In this document: positions 12,954 through 25,898 of the stretch, one piece after another | How positions within the stretch are numbered: position 1 is the first letter of the stretch | Layout: each line of letters starts with the position of its first letter | Assembly (NCBI GenBank): GCA_910589415.1 | Contig: OU342630.1 | Coordinates: 73,404,186 to 73,468,185 of the forward strand | Direction: 5' to 3' | DNA length: 64,000 nucleotides | From: Malachius bipustulatus | Lineage: Eukaryota; Arthropoda; Insecta; Coleoptera; Melyridae | Translations under genes and position numbers: made by a program | The notes under the pieces: model-generated | Databases searched by the model: none | Told to the model about the DNA's origin: nothing | Seen by the model: only the letters and a program-made list of their open reading frames with translations

Positions 12954-13589
12954 TGCTGTGTTATTATTCTTTTTCTTGGAAATAAAATATTTTCAACTCT
13001 TGATTTTGCAGAGTACTAAAATCTGTAAATATTATAAGTGGCCTATTATAGGGTCGTATACATAACATTTTATTGACATATACAATGTGCCTAATTTATT
13101 TATACTTTTTGTATGCTAAATTACATATTTTTACGTTAACTATTTTTACAGAAATCCTCTGAAAATGTATGAGAAAATGAAATATAAAGCAATCAAAGTG
13201 AAGACAACTACTTATAAAGTACAAACCCCGGTAAGATTAATTTAAAACTACGTATAAAGATTACAAGAATTCAAACAAGCATTTTTCAATTCTTCAAAGT
13301 TCAGAGTTCTTAAATAAATTCTTAGAGCCAGATCAATCCTTTGACTTGGGAATATTCATATTCGCCTATGGCACGTGTGTTTTCGTGACACGAATTTCGT
13401 CCTCGTGAATAACAATTCTTCGCTCGTTAACGGTTCTTTATACTATTTTTCAACTACTAATTTTCCTGGGAATTGTACCCGTAAGTATTTCCAATAATTT
13501 TTATTTGTTAATTTTTAATTCTACACAAGTGTGTGTTTCTGACATTTTTTTGTGATATCTCGTAAAACAGACACACATCAACTTTTAAA

Positions 13590-14900
13590 TAGGCGTTTTT
13601 GGGGTCCTGGCCTAAATAGCCTAGTCAAAGTAGGGTGTTCACTTGTAAAAATGTGTTGTAAAGTTAATTATTGTCATGATCAGTTTTTCTGGCAGGAAAT
13701 AAAAAAAAACAAAAATTTTCGGACCTATTTATGTTTTCTTTTTTGTTTAAAGCTTCAAAACGATGCATTCCAGCTAATAATATATTTTTTTTCTTTTAAT
13801 AAAAATCAAAGAGCAGTCAATTATGCGTCGAATGAGTGCCTCATTCATTGAATCCGGTATAATTGTATTGCTGAAATAATAGGTCGTAGAACATTGAACA
13901 TTGAATTTCACCAACTTGGCTGAAAAATGCATTATAGTGACTTTCAAAATCGTCAGATTGTGTCTTCAGCGCGTCCTTAAATTTTGAATTTTTTCAAGTA
14001 CATACCGTGAAAAAATTCTCACATGCTGTTCAGTGCCCAAGAAGGGACCCTCGAGTTCCAACTCTGCATGATATAACGTAAGAAGTGGTACTTTAGCGAT
14101 TTTTAATACACGAAAGGGTTTTTACCGTAAGATCTGCCAAGTACTGATGATCTGGTATATGGACTGACCAGACCATAGAGCAAATCGTAATACGTTCAAT
14201 GAAAACTGAAGGCGGTGTGAGTTGAGGACGAGTGCTATCAGAGGGTAAATGGTTCTCTTCTATGCCTGCTATAATGGAAGTGTCTCTCCAAACCAAAAAA
14301 ATTGGTGTAGTAATTTTTACAACAACAGAGCAACATGTCGATGCGAAAGTGTCAAAGATTCGTAGATGCAATCGAGATATTATATTGAAGCTCATGAAGA
14401 TGTTTTCATCACACAATCCCTTCCCCGTTGTAGAAGACATACCTTACGTTGATAAGCACAGTAGAAGGACATGAAAGTATCAATTGTCATGAAGCCTATG
14501 AAGTTGGATTACAAAGCAAGAACAGAACAATTCATAGCGACTTCAAAAAGCCCTCGTTTCAACAAAAGTTACTCTTATACATTATTTAGATTTGGTTGAA
14601 AAGTCAAAATTGGTAAAAATCACTGCTCTTCGACCAAGATTTCAGCCATATCGCCAAACCCAATTCAATGAACAATAGGTCAAACATTCGATGCAGAATT
14701 GGATACTCTTCTACTTTTGCAGGGATGAAATATTCGCTGGAGTCCACTCTGTTTCAAAGCTTGAGGCAAAAAACTGAAAAAAGAACGACATTTTCTGTGT
14801 TTTTAGACTTCATGACTCGAGCGGCGGTCGAGGGACTTTGCAAACCTTAGGATAGTTGTACTTGACATCAAATGAACCTATTAAAATTTATGACATAAGC
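13590..14900. other. unassigned insertion in duplication unit 2
   Basis: This sequence has no counterpart in unit 1. Two overlapping frames of about 80-115 codons (plus 14232-14474, minus 14440-14093) lie opposite one another. I recognise no motif in either, and at most one could be real. Possibly a decayed transposon. Confidence 0.3.
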
Positions 14901-15969
14901 AGTAACTTACCTTTATTTGGATAATAAAAATTGTGAGCTTGTTTAACAGTAGAGTACCTACACTAAGATCGTTAGGTATTATTAATAATATCTAGTCGTG
15001 TCTGAGCTAATTTTCATTTACCGGTTGTTACACGTCTTGTAGGTATTTCTCAAATGTTGAGTTTGTATGTATTTAATAAAAATTATGAGGAAAAGTATGT
15101 ACGTTCATTTATCTTGGATGAATAACGTCTCAACAGTGAACCATACCTATATAGTTACCGAATCAGACGCCTACCTATTATTAATTCCTTATTATAATAT
15201 TAATAAATGATAAACTCAGGAGATATTTAGCGATTCCAATTAAATTTATATTAAATTATTTAGAACCTTTTTCCGAGCCTCTTGTTAATTAAAGTTGTAA
15301 ATTACGAAATAATTATTCGTATAATAAACGTAGGTATAGGTAGATACTTTGTTTGGGTAAAAATAACGATGAATGTAACCAATTTGAGTCATGTGATTAA
15401 TAAGTAACGGAATAATTTGTGCTAGAAGATAAAAAAAATATTTCAGCTGGTTATGATTCTCTTTACATAGCCATTGACGAAGGAAAAGTATTCTACAGAG
15501 GTTAACTATATTTAAACACAGATAAGTAATTAGCAATAAAAAATACGAGCATCAATTAAGTCTAAATTGCAGGTAACATATTTTGAATTATGTCAAAACT
15601 ATTTAATAATGTAAAATATATATAGGCCACTTCAATTTTCTGGTTAAATTATCTATAAGAAAGTTTTCTTCCATAAAATAATCTCCACAGGGTCACCGCT
15701 TCCAAGACTTGTCTTACAGCAAATGCATGGAAAAATAGTTATTTATTTTACTGGGGATTTTGTTGCCGATTCTCAGCGGAAGAGAACAAAACAAGCAATT
15801 GCAAGGGATTTTTGTTAGATTTTAATAAGCTAAGAGCTCTGGAGACAATCTTAAGAAACTATCAATCGAATAGTGAAGATCCCAAAAATTATGACAAAGT
15901 TTGACCTGGAGCCATATTACTTGCATAGGGATTTTTTCTTTAAATTATAATTTCAGAGTAAACTCATAT
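14901..15969. other. spacer paralogous to 4200-4800 and 7400-8485
   Basis: Contains the uninterrupted site (about 15893) that in unit 1 received the LINE at 7558-8416. No gene seen. Confidence 0.55.
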
Positions 15970-16358
15970 GGTACGATTAAGTTTAAAAAGTCATATGTGA
16001 CGTCATACCAACCGTCCGAATTAAGATTTTTAATTTCACCAGAAAATGTCAAACAGTTTAATTTCAAGGTATGAACGAGCGTGAATTATTAAAGGAATCA
16101 TACGGTTTAAGTCAGTTTGACAGCCACTGACAACTACATAAAATTTATTCACGAATGACATTCTATCCTCTGTATTGTGCATTTAATGCTCATTAAAAAC
16201 TAATGTTGACGTATACTTTTTATACGGGATGGAGTGTTTAGACAAACTTGACGGTTTCTATGAGAACCACATAAATGAAACAAAATAAATCGAACTATCA
16301 GAAGGATGTGTATTCTTAATCGATACATATGACTTTTTAAACTTCATCCGACTATACC
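15970..16358. mobile_element. 389-bp MITE with empty site in the paralogous copy
   Basis: Ends pair as inverted repeats: GGTACGATTAAGTTTAAAAA on the left, and on the right TTTTTAAACTTCATCC followed by a terminal ACTATACC. Unit 1 reads straight through at about 8485, between CTCATA and TTCGTTCAGGCTTT, so the element arrived after the duplication. No coding. Confidence 0.75.
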
Positions 16359-16787
16359 TTAACGCTCGTTCAGGCTTTATCTGACGATGGAATCGCGTGA
16401 TCTACCGTCAGCAATCCATGGTGATTTTGTTTTCGCTGTTTTTTGAGCACTACTAAGCCAGTTGAAATAGCGAGGCGTGATAAAAGTTCTTTGAGGTTGT
16501 GCACCTAGAAGACCCTTATTATAGTCAGTAGGTATATCATAGTGAATATTTTAGTAACATCGATATTTGCCTGTAACTTATCTATCGGCTAAGACGTTAT
16601 TTAGGCTGGTTGATATATTATCTGTTATTGATATGTAAAACTGAAAACAATCAGAATCTTTTATTTCACAGTCTTACAGTAGTAATCTCAGACTTTTTTT
16701 TTCAAAAAATGACCTAAATTAATAAGTTTTCTATCGCTCACACGACATACCTATTTATATATGTATAGGTATAAACAGAATCTTGAT

Positions 16788-16924
16788 GATCGATAGTTGC
16801 CTAAGATACTAACGGACTATTGTCGTTTTAACACTTAATTCCACTAGTCCGAAGGACGAGTAAAATCATTCGACAACATACTGAGTATCAATAACTAACG
16901 CTATAGTATCGATAATCAAGATTC
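16788..16924. repeat. palindromic element, copy 2
   Basis: Paralog of 8711-8856 with the same terminal pairing. The internal hairpin is GTCC-GAA-GGAC (16857-16867), with stem kept and loop one base shorter. Confidence 0.6.
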
Positions 16925-17539
16925 CATGAGTGATACTCAGCAGGTTATAGGTATATGAGTAAAACAAGAACACTTTACCATAGATAATTTTTATTGAAAT
17001 AACGTTAATTACAAGTTCTTAATTATAATGAGAGTCGTTGATTTGCACCGTCGGCAGTAACTCGTAACTCACTAATACAATGCTACCTACTGATATGGGT
17101 GATGGGTGTGATTGGTTAAGTACTGGGTTAGGTTAGCAACGACTATTATAATACCGTGCGAGTACTGGGACTCTAAACAGACAAATAATAAATTGATTTG
17201 TACGATTATGTTGAATACTGAACGATTATAGATATAGAAATTGTTAGGCTCTATTTCAATGAGTTACCATAGAAACTATCAATTGCAATTCGCCTATGTA
17301 AAAGTCTCAGTACTCGCACGGTATGGTAGGTGTAAGTTATTATTAGCTAAATACATAGCAAATGTTAATTGCCGATTAAACCTTGGAATTTATAGAGAAG
17401 ATAATAAATTATCGATTTTCAAAATATAGCAAATTCTAATGTAAATATCGAATTCTTCGGTATTCGCTCCCCGAATTGTTTTAAAGGGAAAGATCAAATG
17501 GATCATTTCTTGAGACCGAAAAGCATTTTCTGTTGATAT

Positions 17540-18480
17540 ATTTATATTGTGACGTCATTTTAATTGTAGCCGACTTAGGTAAGCCTACAACAAATTACTA
17601 ATTCATTTACAATAACAAGAAAGATATGGCAAAATAAGAAATCTAGATTTTTCAGTTTTTTTTAGGATATTTCAGGAACGCGGTCACAGATATGTGCCGG
17701 TTGTATGTCTTGACGGATTCGAGATGGCCACAAAATTGCGCAAATTTTCTCTAATTTAACCGACCCTGTATCTCTTAGCGTTTACGAGATAGCAATATTG
17801 AGAAGGATATATGGTGCACCCTGTATACATATTTCTCCAAAATCGGAAGTTTTCAATTTTAAAAACGCTCCTGTAGCTTTATCTTTCAAGATTAGTGAAC
17901 AAAATTTTGGATATTTGTGAAACTCTGGAATGACGTTAGATTTTCCTTGAAAAAATTTCCAAAAGTCGCGTTATTTCTACAGGGTGGTGTCCTTTCAAAA
18001 TTCCAAAAATCTAGTTCATGAGGCAGGGGTTCTGGTTGCAGTTTTCAATCTAGCGGACTGAAATTTTTTTGGGAGTAAGATATCCACAAATAGTGGTCTG
18101 GTATTGCATTTCAGCAACATCAGTCAAGCCGTTCTAAAATAACGGCCTTTTGAATTTTTTGGGAAAAGGGCTTGTTTATAAACCCTGTATAAGAAGTATA
18201 ACCAGTCTAACCCTGTATAAGCGAGACAGAAAAACAATTATCCCAAAATGACCATACGATTTGAAGAAAATTATTTGAAATTTAAGGTAATGCAATAAAA
18301 TTAGAATTATTTCTATTATCAAGCCAGTGGCGTGGGTAGGAAAAGTGCAAAAATGGCTAGATTTCGAAAACCGTTTATGAGCACATTTATGAAGAAATTG
18401 CACTCACATTTCCACAGTACACAACTATACTAATAACCTTTACCCTTCAAAACTTGCGTCATTCTTCAACATCCCCGAGA
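17540..18480. repeat. insertion carrying a dispersed ~600-bp repeat family
   Basis: Absent from unit 1. From about 17830 to 18430 it matches, block by block, sequences at 25930-26510, 26575-26990 and 27190-27520. Shared blocks include AACGCTCCTGTAGCTTTATC, a CTACAGGGTG(T) block and AGCCAGTGGCGTGGGTAGG. CCTGTATA-type ends suggest a transposon origin. No frame recognised. Confidence 0.6.
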
Positions 18481-18949
18481 TTGCCTTGCCTCGGTCGCAA
18501 GCGACCTCAGCGGCAATCTTCCTCTCGCTACGTTAAAGAAAGATAGTGGCTTAAGTATACAAATAACTGAAAACGGATTTTTACATCAAAAATTCAATTG
18601 TTGACATTTTCAGATTTGTTATAATTTTTAATTGTAAAAATCAAAGTCATAATGAAAATGACGTCACAAATTGAGAAGTTTCTCACCATTTTCTCGGAAA
18701 TGGCTTGACTGACATAATCTGTAATTCTAATATTCCAACAGAACCATATTCCAAATCTTTACAAATGATCCATTTAACATTTCTCTCTGAAACAATATTA
18801 TTAGGGGAGCTACATTATACTTATTAGAAGTCGATATTTGCATGGTCTGTATTATTGGTAAGAGAAGAAGGCAAGTATACTCTACGATTAATTAATAAAT
18901 ATAAAGTAATGAAGGTATTAGGTCGTATGAGTATAAAGCACATAAAGTT

Positions 18950-19190
18950 CAATTACTAGCCTGCTAGGTGGGGTCGGAGTATTCGTCCATCGCCCATAAC
19001 AGTTGTCATGATGGCAGTGCCCGAAACTCCAATAGAGAGAGCTCCCACGCATCCAATGACAGAGCCAACCAGAGTACCATAACAAGCTCAGACACGTGTT
19101 TCGCCCTACTGTGACTCATCAGTGTGCTGCATCCGGAGTATCTGGAGGATGTTAAAGGATGCGTGGATGCCTGGACTCTCTGAATTCATA
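18950..19190. other. GC-richer ~240-bp block of probable transposon origin
   Basis: Its composition contrasts sharply with the surroundings. It contains ACACGTGTTTCGCCC followed by TCATCAGTGTGCTGC, a layout I associate with dispersed insect repeats (recollection, not checked). It has no counterpart next to gene A. Confidence 0.35.
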
Positions 19191-19275
19191 GTGTATCAGG
19201 TGCTTAATAAATTATTGAAAGTCAATATTGATAGAGGGTAATCTGTGCATGATTTTATTATAACAACCTTCAAGA

Positions 19276-22200
19276 CTATTTCATGCGCTGTTGTAAGAGA
19301 GTAACGTATGAATACGCCGATTTCACTACCTGTAACCATCAAAATAATCTGATTAGTTGGCTCAAATGGGAACATTTAAAAACATTTTTACTTACGGCAA
19401 CAAATAACGGATACGATAAAGTTCCAAATGAACCAGATGTCAAGACAACAGGTCGTAGTGTTATACGTTGAAAGATATGAAAATCTTTCAGCAGAATTGT
19501 TTCAGAATGATACCATTTCGATTCGTACAATTTTAAAGATATCATTTCGCACTGAAAAAGAATCAATTCAAATAGATGAAATTAATTTTGAATTCGATTG
19601 TGACCTATGTTTTAAAGGGTACAAAATATTTGGACGGCTGCTCGTTTTGCTTAGATATAGGTTTAGATAGGCACCTGATTACTTTCTTGGAACTCTTGAT
19701 GTCAGTATGACTTTTATAGTGAAGGATTATTAGTCCGGGAGCCAGCGACATTTTTTTTTGCCACATTTGATTAAGAATCTTTTCATTATTTTCGTGTCAT
19801 ATCAACGCCTTCCTGACATAAAATCAACTCCTGCCGGCGCACCAGCGGGACAACGCTTATCAGCAGCTTATCAAAGTTGTTAAAAAAAACGAGTAAATGA
19901 CAAACATGATAAAAGCTGAAACTTTACCTATCGTTTAATGATATATTAGTTAGATAAAAAATCACCTCCTGCCACCTGTATCGTAGAACGATATACTCCT
20001 GCCATGGACCTAATGATGTGAAGAAAAAAAAAATTTACTTAAATGATAAAAGCTGATTTTTTTTACCGGTAGTTTATTAATTAAGAATTAAGAATCAAAA
20101 AGGGCAAGAATCGGCCATTCACCATTGTGCAGAAGTTCCTAAATTGATCGAAGCCTTCTCGAAATTACCGAATTATCCAGACTTAGAAACAAATGCTATT
20201 TTCGAAACATTAGAAAAATTTGTTTGCGACATGTATGGCTGCAAACAATTATTAATAGACGTTAATGAGGTCCGACTGGCTATTTTCATGAAAGCTTTCA
20301 AATGCAACGACATTGAGGAGCAGTTCAAATTAAAAACGAAGAACTTTGACGGATCCATTTTGCCACCGTGCAAATCGGAGCTGCGACAACAAATTCTCAG
20401 ATCCGCTTATATCTCCAGTATATGGTCCAATGCACATTCTCAACATCCTACCTTGCTGTCTCCATGCGATTGTGGATGGCAAAAAATAGAAGAGAAGTTG
20501 AAATTTCGATGGTTTGAAGGCGACCAATTACCAACTTTAGTTGGCAAAGTCGTAATCGCGGATACTAGTCGAATCAATGCTCCAGGTAATGAAATAATAT
20601 CCCTTTTACCTCACTTTACATAGCATATCATTTCTACATCATTTTGTATTTTTTACAGACTCTAACTTCCAAAATGATGATGCCGAGGAAGTAGATAATC
20701 CCGAGGAAATGACCAGCAACCAGATAAGCGATAGTGAGGATTGTATTGTATTTGTATTTGTATTGCGTGACTTGATATTTCCATAATGATTCCCGTTTAT
20801 CAATTGTTTAAATCAATATTTCCATACCTACTTATAAATATTTTTATACCTATCAATATTTTTAGAAGCTTTTTGTAAAATCATTTATCAAAAAAAAATG
20901 AGAGAAAATAGATGGACAATATTTTTTTGAGATGCCTTCAGAGTCGTTCCTGTACTGTGTGTCACTTATCCAACAACAAATTCACAATCTGCTGCCGAGG
21001 CCAGGTTCCGACAAATAGCTGGCAGCATAAGTTTTTCTGCCTTCTTCATTAATAAACTTCCGGTAAAAAAAATTCAGCTTTCATCATTTAAGTCAAATTT
21101 TTTTTTCACATCATTAGGTCCATGGCAGGAGTACATCGTTCTACGATACAGGTGGCAGGAGGTGATTTTTTATCTAACTAATATATCATTAAACGATAGG
21201 TAAAGTTTCAGTTTTTATCATGTTTGTCATTTACTCGTTTATTTTAACAACATTGATAAGCTGCTGATAAGCGTTGTCCCGCGATTGAGGTGGCAGGAGT
21301 GGATTTTGTTGATAGGCTATATTATTACGACATATCAAAAGATGAACCAAGCTTTATCAAATAAGACATTGAAAAATGTCGCTGGCTCCCGGACTATATG
21401 CATTCCAAGCCACTAGGAAACCAAGGATCATTTTCGCATCCCTATAGTAGCACTTAGTTAAATTTAACTTTAAAATTTTACTCGTAAATATCTATACAGC
21501 CAATATTATAAAGGCTCATTAGGCTAACTGGCAGATTTTTGTACTCGTTTTCGTTTTTGAAGCCAGTACCGACGTCAAATGACTTTTAGTGACATTTTTG
21601 TAATTACTTTCATGTGAAGAGTAGATAAATTTGAAAAATTTCCACTTGGACTCGATACGTTCTTCAGAAATGGTCACAGAAATCTGTCCGTTAACTTAAT
21701 GAGCCTTTATAATACCCGCTGTAAGTCTTATTAACCAAAAGTAACTCACCAATAATTTTCATAATTTATACCTCTATTTATTTTATGTTGATTAGCTTTT
21801 CTAACAGTCTTTTTATCTTAGTGTTCATCTTTTGTCAAATGCTATTCACAGTAGGTAAACAATTTTCTTGTTTTAAAAGTTGGTAGTCACTTTATGTCAA
21901 ATTGGTTTCACTTTATATCAATTGATTTTCCCAATATAGTGTCATCGTATCATAAACACTGGGAATGAATTTCGTATAAAGAGAATCTTTTTGACAAAAC
22001 AGAAATTTGATTTGAAAAGCAATATCTACGTTTGGCAAATCATGGTAAAATCAGTGACAAATTGTGAAACACAATTATTGACAAAAGAGGAACTGTTCAA
22101 TCAAATCCATTTAAAATGTTTGGTTAAGGAAAGTGAACGATTAATGAAAGCAGCCTCCTTCATATTTCATAGAATATAAGAACTAGGACAATTTTCCTAA

Positions 22201-25200
22201 CTTTCTCAAATATTATTAAATTTTTTAAAAGTTGTATTCTAAAAAAAATACTATAAGGGGTTTGAGTCTAAAATTCGTGAAAAAAATTTACGGGGATGGT
22301 GGAGTATAACTCACTCCTAATTTTGGGAAAATTTTTACATAAAACGTTAAGTTATGACCATTATAGAAGATATCTTGAAAAAAATTTGCGGAATATACAT
22401 AAAATATTGAGAAAAATGAGTTTAAAGTATCATAAAATTGACCAAAAAAGACAGTTCAATTTCCATTAAATTCACTAAACTGACAGATTCGTAGAACTGA
22501 GAATGATCATGTTGTGCAGCGTTGTCATATCTATTATTTATTACTAACATCTTGTGAAATAAAAATATTTGGTATAATTTGCGAAGGTTATTGTTTTAAT
22601 TTTAAAATTTCAAATATTTCTATTCAGAAATACATCAAAAGTTATAAATGGTCCATGCGAGAGGGCAAGGATAATATCACAGAGGCCGTCAAATAGATAA
22701 TGGGCCATAAGACTGGTTATTAAAGTTATGTTTGAATATTTTCAGACTGATAATGTACCAATTCATAATTAACTAAATAAAACACATTTTTGATTTTGAT
22801 TTATTTCCTCTTATAAAAAATCACATCATAAAACATGAGTTTTTAATTTTAAAATAATATATTATTGACCATAACAACGTGACAACGTCGCAAAACATTA
22901 TATTTTATTGAAGTGTCCATGAATGACATTGTTGACATTTCGATTATTGCCTCACGACTTTGTTGTGAATTGTTCAACTCATTAAAGGTTATGTCAGTTT
23001 AATTAATTATCATCGAAAATTAAAAACCATTTTTAGAAGTTATCCTACACATTTAAGAAATGAAACTGTTAAAACAAGTTCAGGAACCTTTAATAATCTT
23101 ACTAGATAAGTGAAAGCACTTTTAGCACGCACAAAACTGGAAATAATGGAGCGAGAAAACTGTTGAGTGTTGATGAAATGAAAAAATCGAGTTAAAAATT
23201 CGTTTTTTTCAAAATTGTACGAAGGGTCCGCAAATTTTTTTGCTTAAATCGACTTGTTTTAAGGTAAGCTTCCTTCCTATATAGAAATTTTCCTAAAATT
23301 CGGAGTGAAGTATTCTCCACCAGAACCAAAACAATGATTAGATGATTATTTGTTTGAAAAAATAAGACATTTAGTACACCGCAACATTTTTGATCTAGCA
23401 TTTTTTGTCAATGTTCAAAATTAACTATTACCAATACCTACAACTTTTACGTCCTTAAAATTAACATTATTTTCTTATTCAGAAATTATCTTACCTTTTA
23501 TTATAACGAATGAGGTTGGTAATATTGGTAAATAAGATTAGCTTAAAAGCGTCTTTTATCATCAAATCATGTTACCCTACAACTTTGTGGAAAATAGCCA
23601 CTTTTTAAATAAATACTTTAAAACCAAAGGGTCCTCAGCAATCCTGAAAATTGATTCGACGGCTGCTTACCGTGGGACTCTCCTCCGATACATAAGTTTA
23701 ATAAAAAAAATTTAATTCAACAGTTTGATATTTACAGTTGTTTTTTCTATTTATGAACAATTCATTACCTATCTCTAATAATATGACATAATTATTAATG
23801 TACCAACCTGATGTTTTAATTTTTCACCTGCATAACATGCCAAAAACAAACTCACAAGCCATGCAAAGAGATGCATGATATCGACGATAACGAAAAGTGC
23901 GACATCATCCTGACGAATTCTCTGAAATTAGTAAAGTTATTTAAGTGCCTTATTTAACACTTATTTATCTGAATAAAACGAACTTTCATTATTAAATTCG
24001 AGAGAGCTCCTAAAATTGCTGCCGTCACTGTAAGGTGTGCAAACATAACACGACTGAAGGTCTTATTCAATCTCTGTGCATTTCTAAAAAAAATAGAATT
24101 AGTGAAATTGAATTACCTTTCATCCTATTGATCTTACTCATATATATTTCTGTAATATTCATCACAATCAACAAGATTTCTTCTTTGAATGTTGGGAAAT
24201 TCAGATTCAAATATTTTGAGAATTCGTTCATTTAGTTGCTTAATTCTGATCTCTAAAAAGGAGGCAAATTCATACAACAAAAATGGCGTGGCAGCAGCTC
24301 CTTTAACCGGAATAAAGGTAAAAACAAATTGCCCAATTCCATAAAATATTTTCCAAGATGCAGATTTCCATTCGAAGGGCAACGCAACAGTTGAAAACAA
24401 CCCGCATGTGATTTCATACTTGAAGAACTGACTATCTTTTTTGCATATATCTAAATTTATCTGACTGACAATCAATTTAGTAATAAAAGCACCGGTTATG
24501 TAGCTATAGTGCAAGCATGATAAAATATTCATACGTTTGTTCATTTGCTCCAAATTTCGGGGCTGATCATCCTTTTCCAAATTTGGAATATCTCTTAACA
24601 ACGAGACTATTTCGCGTTGTGACGAAATACTGACCACGTAAAAAATAAATGCTCCCAAAAAAGATACTATATCTGCTAATGAAGAGTATATACGTATCCA
24701 TACCTTATCTGAAAACAATGAAAACATAACCAACAAAACTATACATATAAATTGATAAAACTTGAAAGTTTTTGATGACTTAAAAATTAAATAAAAAAAA
24801 AAAATTAAATATAAAGGTTTGCACCTGTTTGTTTTTTTTTTGTAAATTTCAAACAAATTTAAATTTAGTCAAAGAACAATTTTAATAATAACATTTCAAA
24901 ATTTCGTGACGTAGCTATTTTGACTGCTGATATTTATTTATTTATTTTATTTATTTATTTATTTGCTACATCATCACAGCGGCCAATGTGCCATATCAAG
25001 GGTGAGAAAACCACAATATACATGGAATACAAAAGTAATGAAAACCTAACAAAGAAAAAAAATAAAGAAAGGTTAAAAGAAAGTTAAAAAACAAAGATAA
25101 AGAGATTGAAAAATATAGGTACATACTTTTGTATTCATAATACATAGATATAAAAAGTGGTATCAAGGTGAAAGTTATAAACCCTGATACTACAAAAATC

Positions 25201-25304
25201 CAACGAACCCAGTACGACAAACCACGACGACGTTCCAAACCTGACGCAGGCACCATTAAATGTAACCGTAAAAAAATCCAAGATACTTTCATGGGTTCAT
25301 TCAT
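19276..25304 (-). CDS. odorant receptor, 7tm_6 family, gene B (six exons, long intron 4)
   Basis: Exons on the minus strand: 25304-25127, 24708-24138, 24083-23984, 23921-23808, 19551-19396 and 19329-19276 (stop TAG), giving 390 residues. Phases and lengths equal those of gene A. Exon 2 differs from A at about 17 of 190 residues. The family signatures are kept: MNEPMKVS start, HLFAWLVSLFLACYAGEKL, SYPLFVA before the last intron, and a KSAYSYVTLL tail. Intron 4 is 4.26 kb against 0.8 kb in A and 82 nt in C because it holds a 1.67-kb transposon (19731-21396), a MITE and unassigned DNA. All splice sites look usable. With the downstream alternative donor in exon 3 (GTGTTA) the frame would break, which favours the GTTCGT donor. 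Whether the long intron reduces expression cannot be told here. Confidence 0.87.
19731..21396. mobile_element. 1.67-kb DNA transposon with ~350-bp terminal inverted repeats
   Basis: Starts TAGTCCGGGAGCCAGCGACA and ends with the complement. The arms pair over about 19731-20085 and 21048-21396, including repeated CTCCTGCCACCTGTATCGTA-type blocks. It sits in intron 4 of gene B. The matching place near gene A (about 10750) reads GGGTTATATGC without insertion. A short A/T target duplication (about 3 bp) is likely but not resolvable. It encodes one spliced frame and no visible transposase, so it is probably non-autonomous. Confidence 0.8.
20144..20783 (+). CDS. transposon-borne protein fragment with an intron
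   Basis: An open frame from about 20133 reads to a donor CCAG|GTAATG at 20586. After an acceptor TTTTTACAG ending at 20658 it continues in frame through an acidic tail (DDAEEVDNPEEM, ISDSED) to a stop near 20785. The body has the block LPPCKSELRQQ, then SAYISSIW, a CDCGW and FRWFEGDQLP. From memory this LPPC...W...WFEG arrangement recurs in proteins carried by insect mobile elements; I cannot name the domain or its function. The 5' end is unclear: there is no ATG, and a possible acceptor (GTGCAG) lies just before 20133, so an upstream exon may be missing. It lies entirely within the long-TIR element. Confidence 0.5.
21504..21714. mobile_element. 211-bp MITE in intron 4 of gene B
   Basis: Ends TATTATAAAGGCTCATTA and TAATGAGCCTTTATAATA are perfect complements. 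The next bases are partly paired too. Non-coding. Confidence 0.75.
21715..23700. other. remainder of gene B intron 4, unassigned
   Basis: AT-rich with short frames (e.g. 21991-22179, 22514-22696, minus 23401-23192) that show no motif I know. From about 23630 to the exon it resembles gene A near 11205-11380. Confidence 0.45.
24925..24968. repeat. (TTTA)n microsatellite in intron 1 of gene B
   Basis: Shorter paralog of the repeat at 12530-12582. Confidence 0.9.
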
Positions 25305-25669
25305 TGCTGTGTGGTTAATCTTTTTCTTGGAAATAAAATATTTTCAACTTTTGATTTTGCAGAGTAGGTACTAAAATCTGTAAATATTGTAAGTGTCCTA
25401 TTATAAGGTCATATGCATATTTTATTACATGTACCTATAGCTAATTTTTTATACTTTTTATATTTTGTATTACATATTTTTACACTAACTATTTCTACAT
25501 TAATCCAGAGCGAATTTAGTAATATGAATAGTGATTATTATGAAAATGCCTTTCATAAGAATAATTTTGGCATTAAAAAGGGAATTAATACATATATGTA
25601 TAATGGCACTTTCGTGTTCGTGTTGGATATAGATTTGATGATATCTGAGTATTAGTAGAAGATATGCCT

Positions 25670-25770
25670 ATGCGTCCATATTAGGGAAAAAAGTACTCAC
25701 TTTTTTCTCTGCTAATTTACTTTTTTTCCCGGCAAAAAGCAATTCATATAAAGTGGCCTTTTAGTGTATT
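25670..25770. repeat. ~100-bp dispersed repeat with self-complementary core, copy 1
   Basis: Shares GGGAAAAAAGTA... and ...ACTTTTTTCCC blocks, and an adjacent ATATAAAGTGGC, with 32690-32795 in a rearranged or inverted order. Non-coding. Confidence 0.45.
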
Positions 25771-25895
25771 TTTTAACAAAAAAATACACTATTGAGGACG
25801 ACATCACTTTTCGAAAATCACCCAAACTCATCAAATGTCCACCGATCATGACCCCCAGATCACGAAAAAGTGGTTTTCCAAAATTCACCTGCCCA

Positions 25896-25898
<3 letters not shown>

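Larger units (their letters stand above)
3780..13100. repeat. segmental duplication unit 1 (contains receptor gene A)
   Basis: Blocks in this stretch have ordered counterparts at 13340-25500. Examples are 4380-4560 against 15130-15300, 8465-8850 against 15945-16925, 9000-9450 against 17030-17470, and gene A exons against gene B exons. Differences are mostly insertions: a LINE at 7.6-8.4 kb here, and MITEs and a long-TIR element in the other copy. The outer limits are approximate because I aligned by eye. Confidence 0.7.
13340..25500. repeat. segmental duplication unit 2 (contains receptor gene B)
   Basis: Counterpart of 3780-13100, enlarged by insertions at about 13.6-14.9, 15.97-16.36, 17.54-18.48 and 19.73-21.40 kb. 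Order and orientation of the shared blocks are preserved, so it is a tandem duplication. Limits approximate. Confidence 0.7.

Noticed and set aside
23984..24083. Receptor B as a splice-dead pseudogene
   Set aside because: This follows only if the later exon-3 donor is used; the earlier GTTCGT donor keeps the frame and the same exon length as in A and C.
24134..24856. A 240-residue continuous receptor frame beginning MFEIYKKK
   Set aside because: The first ~50 codons are intron 1 read-through. A good acceptor at 24709-24711 joins exon 1 in phase, as in genes A and C.
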